A stretch of DNA of 56,641 nucleotides from Alphaproteobacteria bacterium (GCA_026126245.1 JAHCJT010000003.1:1-56641), one strand, 5' to 3'; counted from the stretch's first letter, positions 27,752 through 38,500 are shown. The notes: generated by a model not told the origin, from the sequence alone. Made by a program: numbers and translations.

Positions 27752-30700
27752 CTAGTGGGCGTCAGCCCAGGTTACGCCGCTGCCGACCTCGACGACCAGC
27801 GGCACCGACAGCCGCGCGGCGCGTTGCATGGTGTCCCGGATCACGCTGGATGCCCGCTCGATTTCAACGTCGGGCGCCTCGAAGACCAGCTCGTCGTGCA
27901 CCTGCAGCAGCATGCGGGTCTTGAGCGACGCCGCACCGAGAGCGCCAGGGAGGCGAATCATGGCACGCTTGATGATGTCGGCTGCCCCGCCCTGCAGCGG
28001 GGCATTGATGGCGGCGCGCTCATGGAAGCCGCGGCGCGCCGGGTTCTTGTCGTTGATGCCCGGCAGGTGGATCTTGCGGCCGAACGGCGTCGTCACGAAG
28101 CCGGCCTTGCGGCAGGACGCTTTGGTGCGCTCCATGTAGTCGCGGATGCCCGGATACCGCTTGAAGTAGGTGTCGATGTAGGTGCGCGCCTCGCCCTGAC
28201 CGATGCCGAGCTGGGCAGCCAGACCGAATGGCGAGATGCCGTAGATAATGCCGAAATTGATCGCCTTGGCACGCCGCCGCACCATCGGGTCCATGCCCTT
28301 GGCCGGGATGCCGAAGACTTCCGAGGCCGTGATGGCGTGGATGTCGTCGCCACGCTCGAACGCCTCCTTCAGCGACGTGATGTCGGCCACATGCGCCAAC
28401 AATCGCAGCTCGATCTGCGAATAGTCGGCGCTCAAGAGCTTGTGGCCTGGCTCGGCGATGAACGCCTTGCGGATCTTGCGGCCGTCCTCGGTACGGACCG
28501 GGATGTTCTGCAGGTTGGGGTCGGTCGAGGCCAGACGTCCGGTCGAGGCGCCGGTCATATGATAGGAGGTGTGAACCCGCCCGGTCTTGCGGTCGATTTG
28601 CTGAACCAGGGCGTCGGTATAGGTGCCCTTGAGCTTGGCGAGCTGGCGATGCTCCAGCAGCTTCTTCGGCAGGTCGTGTCCCTGCGCCGCCAGATCATCG
28701 AGCACCTGCGCGTCGGTACTCCAGGTGCCGCTCTTGTTGCGCTTGCCGCCTGGCAGCTTCATCTCGTCGAACAGAATCTCGCCCAGCTGCTTGGGCGAAT
28801 TGACGTTGAACGGTCTGCCGGCGAGCTTGTGCAGGTCGATCTCCAGATCCGCCATGCGGCGCTCGAAGTCGGCGCTCAGGCGACGCAGTTCGGCGGCGTC
28901 GATTTTCACCCCGGCCCGCTCCATGTCGGCCAGCACCGGGATCAGCGGCCGCTCGATGGTCTCGTACATCGTGGTCATGTGCTCGGCCGCCAGCCGCGGC
29001 TTGAGCGCCAGCCAGAGCTGCAGTGTGACGTCGGCGTCCTCAGCGGCATAGTCGCGCGCCTTCTCGAGCGGCACCCGGTCGAACGTCACCTGCTTGGCGC
29101 CACTGCCGGCAACATCGTTGAACTTGATGGTCTGTACGCCCAGGAACAGTTCGGCCAGCTCGTCCATGCCGTGGCCGTGCAGCCCGCCTTCCAGGACGAA
29201 GGACAGCAGCATGGTGTCGTCGACCGGCGCGATGTTGACGCCGTAGCGCCTCAGCACCGCCTGGTCGTATTTAATATTCTGCCCGACCTTCAGCACGCCA
29301 GGATCGTCCAGCAGCGGCTTCAGGCAACTCATCGCATCGGTGATGGCAAGCTGACCTGCCAGCAGATCGTTGCCACCTTGGGCGCCAGCAGATGCGGGCG
29401 CGCCGCCGGCACCAAGGTCCAATGCCCCCTGTGCCGGCGCGGTGGCGCCGGGGGCAAGGTGGCCCAGCGGCACGTAAATGGCGCGACGGCGGCTGGCGCC
29501 GATATCGGCGATCGGCCCGTCGGGCAATGCCAGCGATACGCCGACAAGGTTGCCATTCAGCGAGTCCAATGCATCGGTTTCGCAGTCGAACGCGACGACG
29601 CCGGCGCTCGACGCGGCCGCGACGAAATCCGCCAGGACATCGAGGCTGGTGACCATTTCGTAGTCTGCCAGACCGAAGGGCTTGGCACGTTGAAGCCGCC
29701 AGTCCAGCGCACCGGCCGCCTGGCGCGCCGCCGACAGCGCTTCCGGTACCGCTGCCATCAGGCCTTCGGCCGCTGCCACTTCCTTGTCGGCCGTGGCCGT
29801 AGTTTGTGCCGTCGTATCGGCGCCGGCCGCCGGGCCCACGTTTTCCGGCGCGGCACCTGCCGACGTGATATCGGCGGTAGGCGCCCCCGGCATCGCCCGG
29901 TACTTGGTCAGCAACGAGCGAAAGCCCTGTTCCTCCAGCCAAGGCACCAACTTGGCGAGGTCGGGCTGCTTCTTGTCGAAAGCGTCGGGATGCTCCTTGA
30001 CCGGGACATCGTCGCGAAGGTGCACAAGCTGGCGCGAGACGCGCGCCTTGTCGGCATTCTCCAGCAGCGCCTCGCGCCGCTTGGGCTGCTTGATCTCGCC
30101 GGCCCGCGCCAGCAGCGTGTCGAGATCGCCGTATTCGGTGATCAGCTGGGCTGCGGTCTTGATCCCGATGCCGGGCACGCCGGGCACGTTATCCGTGCTG
30201 TCGCCGGCAAGCGCTTGCACGTCGACGACCTTCTCCGGCGGCACGCCGAACTTCTCGATCACCGCCTCTCGGCCGAGCTTGCGCAGCTTGATGGGATCGA
30301 ACATCGCGACCTTGTCGCTCACCAGCTGCATCAGGTCCTTGTCCGATGACACGATGGTTACGTCGGCGCCGGCCGCCACCGCAATCCGCGCATAGGTCGC
30401 GATCAGATCGTCGGCCTCGAAGCCTTCCATCTCGATGCACGGCAGATTGAAGGCGGCAATGGCCTCGCGGAACAGCGGGAACTGCGGCACCAGTTCCTCC
30501 GGTGGCTCCGGCCGGTGCGCCTTGTACTGCGGGTAGATCTCGTTGCGGAACGTCGTGCGGCCGGCGTCGAGAATCACGGCCACGTGGTCGACCGCCGGAT
30601 CGTCCAGCAGCTGCGCCAGCAGCTGGCGGCAGAAGCCGTAAACAGCGTTGATCGGCGTACCGTCGGGCCGCGTCATCGGCGGCAATGCATGAAAAGCCCG

Positions 30701-30898
30701 GAAGATGTAACCCGACCCGTCGATCAGCCACAGATGCTTGAGCGGCTTGTTGTTGCCAGTGGGCGCCGGTGGCGATGGCGCGGCCTCAGGCTGCGCCACG
30801 GATACGGCCGGGGCTGGCGGCGGCGTGCTCTTGGCGGCGGCCGGCGCGGCTGACTTGGCGGCGGCCGGTTTGGCCGAAGCAGCGGACTTGCGGGGCAT
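27752..30898 (-). CDS. polA: DNA polymerase I
   Basis: 1048 residues from ATG 30898; an ATG at 30919 adds 7. Repairs gaps and removes primers. An Ala/Pro/Lys-rich extension of about 50 residues precedes the 5'-nuclease domain (LWLIDGSGYIFRAFHAL; GYEADD-type EGFEADDLIATYA). The 3'-5' exonuclease keeps its metal ligands (FDCETDAL, NIKYDQ, YAAEDADVT), so proofreading is likely active. The polymerase domain has DYSQIELRLLAHVAD (motif A), RRRAKAINFGIIYGIS (motif B) and QVHDELVFEAP (motif C). It is longer than the 928-residue E. coli enzyme because of the N-terminal tail, a low-complexity linker before the exonuclease domain, and a Gly/Ala-rich insert within it. Confidence 0.97.
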   Translation of the reverse strand: MPRKSAASAKPAAAKSAAPAAAKSTPPPAPAVSVAQPEAAPSPPAPTGNNKPLKHLWLIDGSGYIFRAFHALPPMTRPDGTPINAVYGFCRQLLAQLLDDPAVDHVAVILDAGRTTFRNEIYPQYKAHRPEPPEELVPQFPLFREAIAAFNLPCIEMEGFEADDLIATYARIAVAAGADVTIVSSDKDLMQLVSDKVAMFDPIKLRKLGREAVIEKFGVPPEKVVDVQALAGDSTDNVPGVPGIGIKTAAQLITEYGDLDTLLARAGEIKQPKRREALLENADKARVSRQLVHLRDDVPVKEHPDAFDKKQPDLAKLVPWLEEQGFRSLLTKYRAMPGAPTADITSAGAAPENVGPAAGADTTAQTTATADKEVAAAEGLMAAVPEALSAARQAAGALDWRLQRAKPFGLADYEMVTSLDVLADFVAAASSAGVVAFDCETDALDSLNGNLVGVSLALPDGPIADIGASRRRAIYVPLGHLAPGATAPAQGALDLGAGGAPASAGAQGGNDLLAGQLAITDAMSCLKPLLDDPGVLKVGQNIKYDQAVLRRYGVNIAPVDDTMLLSFVLEGGLHGHGMDELAELFLGVQTIKFNDVAGSGAKQVTFDRVPLEKARDYAAEDADVTLQLWLALKPRLAAEHMTTMYETIERPLIPVLADMERAGVKIDAAELRRLSADFERRMADLEIDLHKLAGRPFNVNSPKQLGEILFDEMKLPGGKRNKSGTWSTDAQVLDDLAAQGHDLPKKLLEHRQLAKLKGTYTDALVQQIDRKTGRVHTSYHMTGASTGRLASTDPNLQNIPVRTEDGRKIRKAFIAEPGHKLLSADYSQIELRLLAHVADITSLKEAFERGDDIHAITASEVFGIPAKGMDPMVRRRAKAINFGIIYGISPFGLAAQLGIGQGEARTYIDTYFKRYPGIRDYMERTKASCRKAGFVTTPFGRKIHLPGINDKNPARRGFHERAAINAPLQGGAADIIKRAMIRLPGALGAASLKTRMLLQVHDELVFEAPDVEIERASSVIRDTMQRAARLSVPLVVEVGSGVTWADAH

Positions 30899-31045
30899 GG
30901 CGATTCGGTAGCACACCATGGCGAGGTTCCGCGAGTCGGAAGCCGCAGGACATAGTCCACCTGACGGCGATCATTGAACGCCGCGGCGTCGCGGGCTATG
31001 GCAACCCCGTTGCCGCCTCGTGCGGCCGTCTGATCCGGACAATCC

Positions 31046-32848
31046 ATGCCAGACGACACCACCCGCCCACGCCACGAGATGCATGCCCCGTTCGGCGCGC
31101 ACAACATTGCGCCCGATTGCCGTGGCATGAATTTCTACCGCATCGATCGCGGCTTCCGCGACCTGCTGGGCGTCTATCTCGACGCCGATTGGCGGGCGCG
31201 GATGGAGCCGCATTTCGACCGGATGGGTGAACTGGCCGGCGGCCGGCTCGACGAGCTCGCTGACATTGCCGACAAGCATGGCCCGGTACTGCATCCGCGC
31301 GACCGCTTCGGGCGCGACGAGGAGTGGATTCAATACCACCCCGCCTATCGCGAGATGGAGCAGATCGCCTTCGGCGAGTTCGGCATGCACGCCATGAGCC
31401 ACCGGCCTGGCGTGCTGGGCATGCCCGAGCCGGCGCCGCCACTGGTGAAATATGCCTTCACTTACCTGTTCGTGCAGGCCGAGTTCGGCCTGATGTGCCC
31501 GATTAGCATGTCGGACACCTCGAACCTCACAATCAACAAGTACGGTTCCGATGCCCTCAAACGCCTGCTGCTCGACCGCCTGTTGTCGACCGACATGGCG
31601 ACGGTTCTGAAGGGCGCGCAGTTCATGACGGAGAAGGCCGGCGGCTCTGACGTCGGCGCCATCGAGACCGAGGCCGAGAGAGTCGGCATGGGACCCGACG
31701 GTATCGAGCGCTGGCGTATCTTCGGCGACAAGTGGTTCTGCAGCCACGCCGACGCCGACCTGACCGTCATGCTGGCGCGGCCGCGCGGCGCGGCAGCCGG
31801 CACAAGGGGCCTGGGCCTGTTCGCGCTGCCGCGGCATCTGGAGGACGGCGCACGCAACGCCTATCGCGTCATCCGCCTGAAGGACAAGCTCGGCACCCGC
31901 TCGATGGCGTCGGGTGAAGTGCGGCTGGACGGCGCCGTCGCCTATCTGGTGGGCGACGTGAACAACGGCTTCAAGCAGATGATGAACCAGGTCAACCTGT
32001 CGCGCCTGTCGCATGGCGTCCGGGCTGCCGCCATGATGCGCCGCTGCCTCAACGAATCGCTGGTTGTGGCACGCGTGCGCCGCGCCTTCGGCCGCACGCT
32101 CGATGCCTTCCCGCTGCTGCGCCGGCAGCTGCTGAAGATCATGGTGCCGACCGAGCAGGCCCTGTCGATGGCCATGTGGTCGGCCGCCGTCATGGGCCGC
32201 GCCAATGGCGGCGACCGCGGCGCCGCCGAGCTGCTGCGCATCCTGACACCGGTGTTCAAGTTCCGCGCCTGCCGCGACAATATCCCTGTCGCCGGCCACG
32301 CACTGGAGGTGCGCGGCGGCACGGGATATGTCGAGGAGTGGGTCAACGCCCGGCTGGTGCGCGACGCGCAGATCGGCACATTGTGGGAAGGCACGAGCAA
32401 CATCAACGCGCTGGACGTGGTGACCCGCGCCGTAGCCAAGAACCAAGGGCATCGCGCCCTGCAGGCCGCCATCGACGAGATGCTGGGGCGCTCCCCGTCG
32501 CTGCCCGGCCAGTTCCGCGGCCTGTTGAGCGCCACCATGAGCCATGCTGCCGACTTCGCGCAGCAGGTGGCTGCCGACTCCAAGCGCGAGAAGCATAGTC
32601 GCGTGGCTGCCGGCGCACTCTACCATGCGGCCACCGCGGCACTGCTGGCCACTGAGGGTGCGATGCTGGGCGCGGCTGGGGGCGATTCCCGTCGCCTGCT
32701 GCTGGCGCGGCTGGTGCTGGAGCAGCGCCTGCGGCGCCATGATCCGTTCGAGCTGCGCGACGGCGGCTGGGAGGACGAGGCCACGGCATTGCTGCTGTCG
32801 GACGAGCCGGTCCCGCTGGAAAAGGCGGCAGCCCTCGTGTCGGCCTGA
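31046..32848 (+). CDS. Acyl-CoA dehydrogenase, AidB-like
   Basis: 600 residues, longer than the ~380 of classical acyl-CoA dehydrogenases and near the 540-600 of the AidB/long-chain branch. Visible are MTEKAGGSDVG (flavin/substrate-binding strand), WFCSHADADLTVMLARP, RLKDKLGTRSMASGEV, and LEVRGGTGYVEEW with the following IGTLWEGTSNINALDV, which carries the WEGT flavin-site motif. It should be an FAD-containing oxidoreductase acting on acyl-CoA, or a DNA-protective AidB relative. The substrate is unknown. Divergent from polA across about 150 bases. Confidence 0.8.
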   Translation: MPDDTTRPRHEMHAPFGAHNIAPDCRGMNFYRIDRGFRDLLGVYLDADWRARMEPHFDRMGELAGGRLDELADIADKHGPVLHPRDRFGRDEEWIQYHPAYREMEQIAFGEFGMHAMSHRPGVLGMPEPAPPLVKYAFTYLFVQAEFGLMCPISMSDTSNLTINKYGSDALKRLLLDRLLSTDMATVLKGAQFMTEKAGGSDVGAIETEAERVGMGPDGIERWRIFGDKWFCSHADADLTVMLARPRGAAAGTRGLGLFALPRHLEDGARNAYRVIRLKDKLGTRSMASGEVRLDGAVAYLVGDVNNGFKQMMNQVNLSRLSHGVRAAAMMRRCLNESLVVARVRRAFGRTLDAFPLLRRQLLKIMVPTEQALSMAMWSAAVMGRANGGDRGAAELLRILTPVFKFRACRDNIPVAGHALEVRGGTGYVEEWVNARLVRDAQIGTLWEGTSNINALDVVTRAVAKNQGHRALQAAIDEMLGRSPSLPGQFRGLLSATMSHAADFAQQVAADSKREKHSRVAAGALYHAATAALLATEGAMLGAAGGDSRRLLLARLVLEQRLRRHDPFELRDGGWEDEATALLLSDEPVPLEKAAALVSA

Positions 32849-32973
32849 GCCGCGCAGCCGGCGGCAATCGGAGGTCCCCTCCGACGCCAAGACTATCCCG
32901 ACGTTCTCAACGATCTATGCCTTCTCCGGACGTGCCGCTACGATTGACGTGACAGAGGGGGAGGAAGACAGCA

Positions 32974-33948
32974 ATGCATCTCTCGCGCCGCGCCGTTGCC
33001 GCCGGACTGGCGATGGTGCCGCTCCTGGCGACACGGGCTTCGCATGCCCAGGCATGGCCATCGCGGCCATTGCGCCTCGTCATCCCCTTCCCGCCCGGCG
33101 GCGCCCAGGACAATGTCGGGCGGCTGATCGCCGCCAAGCTCGGCGAGCGACTGGGCCAGCAGGTCGTCGCCGACAACCGGCCCGGCGCTAGCGGCGTGCT
33201 GGCGGCCGAGATCGTGGCGCGGGCCCCAGCCGATGGCTACACAGTCCTCCTGGCCAACATCGCCACCCACACCATCAACCCGCATCTGCAGAAGCTGCCT
33301 TACGATCCATTCAAGGATTTCATTGCCGTGGCGATGGTCGGCGCGCAACCGAACCTGCTGTGCGCCAACCCGTCGTTTCCGCACGACACCATCGCCAAGC
33401 TTGTCGCCGCCGCGAAGGAAACACCGGGAAAAATCACCTACGGATCGTCCGGCACCAGTACGTCGCCCAGCCTGTCGATGGCGCTGTTCAAGCTGCGTGC
33501 CGGTGTCGATCTGGCACTGGCCGCGTACAGAGGCGCCGCGCCGGCGGCCAGCGACGCAATGGCCGGACACATCCCGCTGGTCATATCCAACTTCGACAGC
33601 CTGCGGGCACAGGCGCAGGCAGGGAAACTGAAAGCGATCGCCACTACGGGCGCGAACCGTTCGCCGACCCTGCCCGACGTGCCGACCTTCGCCGAATCCG
33701 GCTTTCCCGACGTGATTGTCACGTCATGGTCGATGCTGGCAGTGCCGGCCGGTACGCCGCGCGATGCCGTGGACCGGCTGCGGGCCGAGACCATGGCCGT
33801 CGTTGCCGACGCCGACCTGCGCGCCCGCTATGCGCAGATGGGCGTCGAACCCTTGGATCTGAAGGAAAGCGAACTGGCGCCCTATATCCGCGCGGAACAC
33901 GAACGGTGGGGGCAGGTCATCCGTGCCGCCGGAATCAAGACCGAATAG
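32974..33948 (+). CDS. Tripartite tricarboxylate transporter substrate-binding protein (TctC/Bug family)
   Basis: 324 residues with a twin-Arg-containing signal peptide cleaved near RASHAQA. The mature start WPSRPLRLVIPFPPGGAQDNVGR is the Bug-family signature, followed by DNRPGASGVLAAE, APADGYTVLLAN, YGSSGTSTSP and a C-terminal VPAGTPRDAVDRL. These periplasmic proteins bind small carboxylates or related ligands. No TctA or TctB membrane subunits are adjacent, so it is an orphan binding protein, as is common in this family. A GAGGAAG ribosome-binding site precedes the ATG. The next gene begins within its last 26 bases. Confidence 0.92.
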   Translation: MHLSRRAVAAGLAMVPLLATRASHAQAWPSRPLRLVIPFPPGGAQDNVGRLIAAKLGERLGQQVVADNRPGASGVLAAEIVARAPADGYTVLLANIATHTINPHLQKLPYDPFKDFIAVAMVGAQPNLLCANPSFPHDTIAKLVAAAKETPGKITYGSSGTSTSPSLSMALFKLRAGVDLALAAYRGAAPAASDAMAGHIPLVISNFDSLRAQAQAGKLKAIATTGANRSPTLPDVPTFAESGFPDVIVTSWSMLAVPAGTPRDAVDRLRAETMAVVADADLRARYAQMGVEPLDLKESELAPYIRAEHERWGQVIRAAGIKTE

Positions 33949-34504
33949 CGCCGCCGTTCAGCACCTGGTGCCCGACGTGCTGGCGCCAGACCTTGACCTG
34001 GTGTTCTGCGGTACAGCGCCCAGTCCGGTCTCGTTTCGCGCGCGTGCCTACTATGCCAATCCCGGCAACAGCTTCTGGACGACACTGCACAAGGTCGGTC
34101 TGCTGCCCGAGCGCTTCGAGGCCAGCCGCTATGCCGAGGTGCTGCGCCACGGTATCGGGCTGACCGACTTGAACAAGACAGAGTACGGCAGCGACCATGA
34201 GCTCTCGCCCGGCGCGATGGACCACCGCGCCTTGGCCGCAAAGCTGCGGCGCTATCGACCGGCTGCCGTGGCCTTCACCAGCAAGAACGCCGGGTCGCTG
34301 TTCTTTGGGACACGCACCCTCGACTACGGTCGCCAGCCGGCCGCAATCGTCGCGACGCTCGACGATCCGGTACTGCAGACGATCGTCTACTTTGTGCTGG
34401 CCTCGCCGTCCGGCCGCGCCCGCTCCTGGTGGACGATCACGCCCTGGCGGGAAGCCGCCGCATTCGTGCAGAGCCGGCGGCGCCGGAGGGCACGGCAGAA
34501 CTGA
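33923..34504 (+). CDS. mug: Mismatch-specific (G:T/U) DNA glycosylase, Mug family
   Basis: 193 residues from a GTG that overlaps the previous gene. The fold is that of uracil-DNA glycosylase family 2: a strand ending VFCGTAPS, then YYANPGNSFWTTLHKVGLLP, GIGLTDLNK, and AVAFTSKNAG. Such enzymes remove uracil or thymine opposite guanine. The catalytic Asn of E. coli Mug lies in GINPG; here the position reads GTAPS, so that Asn is replaced, as I recall for a subgroup of proteobacterial relatives. A basic tail (RRRRRAR) follows. Activity should therefore be treated as probable, not certain. Confidence 0.82.
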   Translation: MPPESRPNSAAVQHLVPDVLAPDLDLVFCGTAPSPVSFRARAYYANPGNSFWTTLHKVGLLPERFEASRYAEVLRHGIGLTDLNKTEYGSDHELSPGAMDHRALAAKLRRYRPAAVAFTSKNAGSLFFGTRTLDYGRQPAAIVATLDDPVLQTIVYFVLASPSGRARSWWTITPWREAAAFVQSRRRRRARQN

Positions 34505-34573
34505 CCGTGTGGCACCCGGATGGTCGCACGCGATCGTGCGCTGTCGATGACGCGCGGCATCAATCGAAAACCT

Positions 34574-35020
34574 TCAGACGTGTGCCGCCGCACGCGCCTC
34601 GGCTTGCGCCTCGATGGCTTCCATGTCCTCGTCGCTCAGTCCGAAATGATGGCCGATCTCGTGGATCAGCACATGACGCACGAGGTGCGCGAGGTCCTCG
34701 CCCGATTCGATCCAGTAGTCGAGGATCGGCCGTCGATAGAGAAAGACGCGATCGATATCGTTGGCGACATGCGCCACGCTCTTCTCGGCCGTCGACACTC
34801 CCTGATAGAGTCCCAGAAGGTCGAAAGGGCTTTCCAGCTGCATCGCCTTCTCGATCTCTTCGGTCGGGAAGTCCTCGATGTGGATGCGAACGTTGGCGGT
34901 GTGGCGTCGGAACTCGGGCGGGATCGACGCCAGCGCCTCGGCGGCAATCTGCTCGATCTCCTCGAGCGTCGGCGCCAAGGTGAAGGCGCGTTCTGGCATA
35001 TCGTCGCGATATGAGACCAT
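34574..35020 (-). CDS. Small zincin-type metallopeptidase family protein
   Basis: 148 residues, no signal peptide. The C-terminal half carries HVLIHEIGHHFGLSDEDM: HEIGH followed after three residues by the third ligand Asp/Glu, as in the minimal metalloprotease (Zincin_1/DUF1025) family. An acidic N-terminal part contains IHIEDFPTEE and LLGLYQG, also typical. Its physiological substrate is unknown. It converges with the mug gene and is divergent from the pterin dehydratase gene. Confidence 0.87.
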   Translation of the reverse strand: MVSYRDDMPERAFTLAPTLEEIEQIAAEALASIPPEFRRHTANVRIHIEDFPTEEIEKAMQLESPFDLLGLYQGVSTAEKSVAHVANDIDRVFLYRRPILDYWIESGEDLAHLVRHVLIHEIGHHFGLSDEDMEAIEAQAEARAAAHV

Positions 35021-35123
35021 GGCGGACTCCTAGACCCGGCGTGCAGGCCGCGCAAGGGACATGGGTCGACGGCACACTGTAGGCACGAGGGCAACCGGCG
35101 CCCCTGTCAAGCGGAGGATTTCG

Positions 35124-35420
35124 ATGGCAACCAGACTCAGTGGCGCGCAAAGAACCGAGGCGCTCGCGCACCTCGATGGCTGGCGCGACGTCGACGGGCG
35201 TGATGCGATTGCGAAGTCGTTCCGGTTCGCCGATTTCAACGCCGCCTTTGCCTTCATGACGCGAGCAGCGCTGATGGCCGAAAAGCTGGATCACCATCCC
35301 GAATGGTTCAACGTCTACAACCGGGTCGATGTGACGCTCGCGACGCACGACGCTAGCGGCATCACCGAACTGGATGTGAAGCTCGCAACCTTCATGAATG
35401 CCGCGGCGCAGGGCAGCTGA
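35124..35420 (+). CDS. phhB: Pterin-4-alpha-carbinolamine dehydratase
   Basis: 98 residues. The family signature is the His triad in [23 protein letters not shown], which is clear, preceded by [13 protein letters not shown]. It dehydrates 4a-hydroxy-tetrahydrobiopterin during aromatic amino acid hydroxylation, or acts in molybdopterin/pterin housekeeping. No phenylalanine hydroxylase is nearby. A strong GGAGGA ribosome-binding site precedes the ATG at 35124; the open frame further upstream is not needed. Confidence 0.95.
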   Translation: MATRLSGAQRTEALAHLDGWRDVDGRDAIAKSFRFADFNAAFAFMTRAALMAEKLDHHPEWFNVYNRVDVTLATHDASGITELDVKLATFMNAAAQGS

Positions 35421-35521
35421 GCCCCTCTGCCCTTCGCCGGGAAAAATGGATACCGACGGCGGACGACCGGCGGTGCGCAGTCCGGCCTTGCGTTTCCCGA
35501 CGCAACGCGGAATCGTGCATC

Positions 35522-38500
35522 ATGAGCCTGTCCGCTCCCGCGGAGTCCCGCCTGCTGGCGGTGCTCGGGCCGACCAATACCGGCAAGACCCATCTGGCGA
35601 TGGAAAGGCTGCTCGGCCACGAGTCGGGCATGATCGGCTTCCCTTTGCGCCTGCTGGCGCGCGAAAACTACGACCGCGCCGCGCGCCAGGCGGGGGCTGG
35701 TGCCGTGGCACTGGTGACCGGCGAAGAAAAGATCCTGCCGCCTAACGCGCGCTATTTCGTCTGCACCGTCGAATCGATGCCGCTGGATCGGCCCGTGCGA
35801 TTCCTCGCCGTCGACGAGATCCAGATGTGCGCCGATCCCGAACGCGGCCACATCTTCACCGACCGGCTGCTGCGGGCACGCGGCCTGGACGAGACCATGC
35901 TGCTGGGCGCTGACACGATGCGACCGCTGCTGCAGCGCCTGTTCGCCGGCATCGATGTCATTGCCCGCCCCCGCTTCTCGACGCTGAGTTACGCCGGCAG
36001 CAAGAAGGTGACGCGCCTGCCGCCGCGTTCGGCGATCGTGGGTTTCTCGGCCAGCGAGGTCTATGCGCTGGCCGAACTGGTGCGCCGCCAGCGCGGCGGT
36101 GCGGCGGTCGTGATGGGTGCGCTCAGCCCGCGTACACGCAACGCCCAGGTCGAGATGTTCCAGAGCGGCGAGGTCGACTATCTGGTCGCAACCGATGCCA
36201 TTGGCATGGGCTTGAACCTGGAAGTGGCGCACGTCTGGTTCGCCGGCTTGCGGAAATTCGACGGCCGCAGCCTGCGTCCGCTGCGCAACGAAGAACTGGC
36301 GCAGATCGCCGGCAGGGCCGGCCGGCATATGACCGACGGCACGTTTGGCACCACCGCCGATGTCGGGCCGATGACACAGGAGCAAGTCGAGGCGATCGAG
36401 AACCATCGTTTCGATCCGATTCGCACGATCCAGTGGCGCAACGCCGATCTCGATTTCCGGTCGGTCGCCGCGCTGGTGGATTCGCTGGGCAGGCCGCCGG
36501 CCCTGCCCGGCCTGCAGCGGGCGCGCGAGGCCGACGATCAGCTGGCGCTGACGGCGCTGATCCAGCGGCCGGAAATTGCCGAGGCGGCGCGCAGCCACCA
36601 GCGGGTGCATTTGTTGTGGGACATCTGTCAGGTACCGGATTTCCGCAAGACGATGAGCGAGGAGCACACGGCGCTGCTGGCCCAGCTCTTCAAGTACCTG
36701 ACGGCACCGGCCGAACGCCTGCCGGAAGACTGGGTCGATAGTCATATCAAGCGGTTGGAGCGCTATGACGGCGATATTGATACGCTGATGAGCCGCATCG
36801 CCCATACCCGGACCTGGACATATATTTCGCACCGCGCCGGCTGGCTGGAGCGATCGGCGCACTGGCAGGAGCGGACCCGCGCCATCGAGGACCGGCTCTC
36901 CGACGCCCTGCACCAGCGCTTGACGCAACGGTTTGTGGACCGGCGTACCGCGTTGCTGGTAAGGAAACTGAAGTTGCCGGAGGAACTGATGACGGGCGTC
37001 TCGGAAACGGGCGAGGTCACGGTCGAGGGCGAACGGCTGGGTCGTATCGAAGGCTTCCGTTTCGCGCCCGAGGCCGCGCGCGATGAAGCCGACCAGAAGA
37101 CCGTGCTGTCGGCCGCCTTGCGCGCGCTGCGTCAGGAACTGCCGGCGCGGCTCGAGCGGTTCGTGGCGTCGCCGGACGCCGCCATCGGCATTGACGAGAA
37201 CCTGCGTCTCACGTGGGGCGGCGGCGCCATTGCGCGTTTGCTGCCGGGTACCGATCCGCTGTCGCCACGAGTCGAGCCGCTCAGCAGCGATTTGCTCGAC
37301 GGACCGGCGCGCGAAGCGGTGCGCAAGCGCTGCGCCGACTGGCTGGAAGCCAGCATCAAGAAATCGCTGCCCGACCTGATGGCGGCGCGCGACGCCGAAG
37401 TGTCCGGCGCGGCCCGAGGTGTCGTCTTCCAGCTCGGCGAGGCACTGGGCGCCATGCCGCGTGCGCCGCTCGAAGAGCAGATCGCCGCCATGACCGACGC
37501 CGACCGCAAGGCGTTGGCGCGGGCCGGCGTACGCTTGGGCGTTTACACGGTATTCATCCCGACCATGCTCAAGCCGGGTGCCATCCGCACGCGCGCTCTG
37601 TTGTGGACGATCTTCAAGGGTCGGGAGGCGATTCCGCCGCTGCCCACCGAGGGCCGCACGTCGGTGATCATTACGCCGGAGATGGATCGCGATTTCCTTG
37701 CGGCCGTTGGCTATCTGCCGATGGGCGACCGCGCGATCCGCGCCGACATGGTCGAGCGTCTGGCCTGGGTCGCACGCAACGCGGTGCGGGTGTCGCGCGA
37801 AGCGCATCGCGCCTGGCAGGACGCGCAGTCGCAACCGCCGGCGACGGCGCCTGTGACGCAGGCCGAGCCGGCGACGGAGAGTGTGGTCAGCGAATGGATG
37901 ATCGCCGCCGCCGCGCTGGGCGAGAGTATCGAGCCGGCCGCGACGACGCCATCCGATGCCGTGTCGGTCCCAGCGGCAACGCCTGCGCCGACCGTCAGCC
38001 CCGCCCCGGTTTGGACACGTGGATCACCTGAAACCGGCGGCGCCATTCCCGTCGCCGAGGACTACGCGGCGGCAAGCCGGACGTGGCAGTTGGCCGCCCC
38101 CCGGACGGGAGCCTCGGCAACACCCCGTGCCGCTGCCCCGGAGAAGCCGTCGGTGCCGCCGGGCCATTTCCGGGCGACGCCGGAGATGCTGTCGCTGATC
38201 GGTTGCGGCGAAGCGGAAATGACGGTGATCCTGCGCGCCCTAGGCTATCGCGTACACCAGCCGCCGGAGGGCGTCGAAGGTCCGACGACGTTTTCCATAC
38301 GGCCGCGGTTCCAGCGCGAACGCGAAGGGCACCGGGACCAGGATCGTCGTGGGCCGCGGCCGGAGTGGGCGCGCCGTCGGCGACCCGATGATCAGCCCTT
38401 CCAAGAGCCGGGCGAGGGGCGCCGGCCGCGTCGTGAGCGGCGTCACCATGGCCAACCACCGACCGACGGCGCGTCGCAACCGCCGGTGACCGTGGAAGGC

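Noticed and set aside
27614-30349. A 911-codon open frame on the plus strand opposite polA
   Set aside because: It is antisense to an unmistakable DNA polymerase I. High GC removes stop codons from the opposite frame; the translation is rich in Arg, His and Gln with no recognisable domain.
32868-32884. TCGGAGG/CCTCCGA hairpin after the acyl-CoA dehydrogenase gene
   Set aside because: Seven-base stem with a three-base loop but no T-run; it could be chance in GC-rich sequence, so it is left out of the features.
34525-34540. CGCACG/CGTGCG hairpin between convergent mug and the metallopeptidase gene
   Set aside because: A 6-bp stem without T-run is not enough to call a terminator, although the position would suit one.
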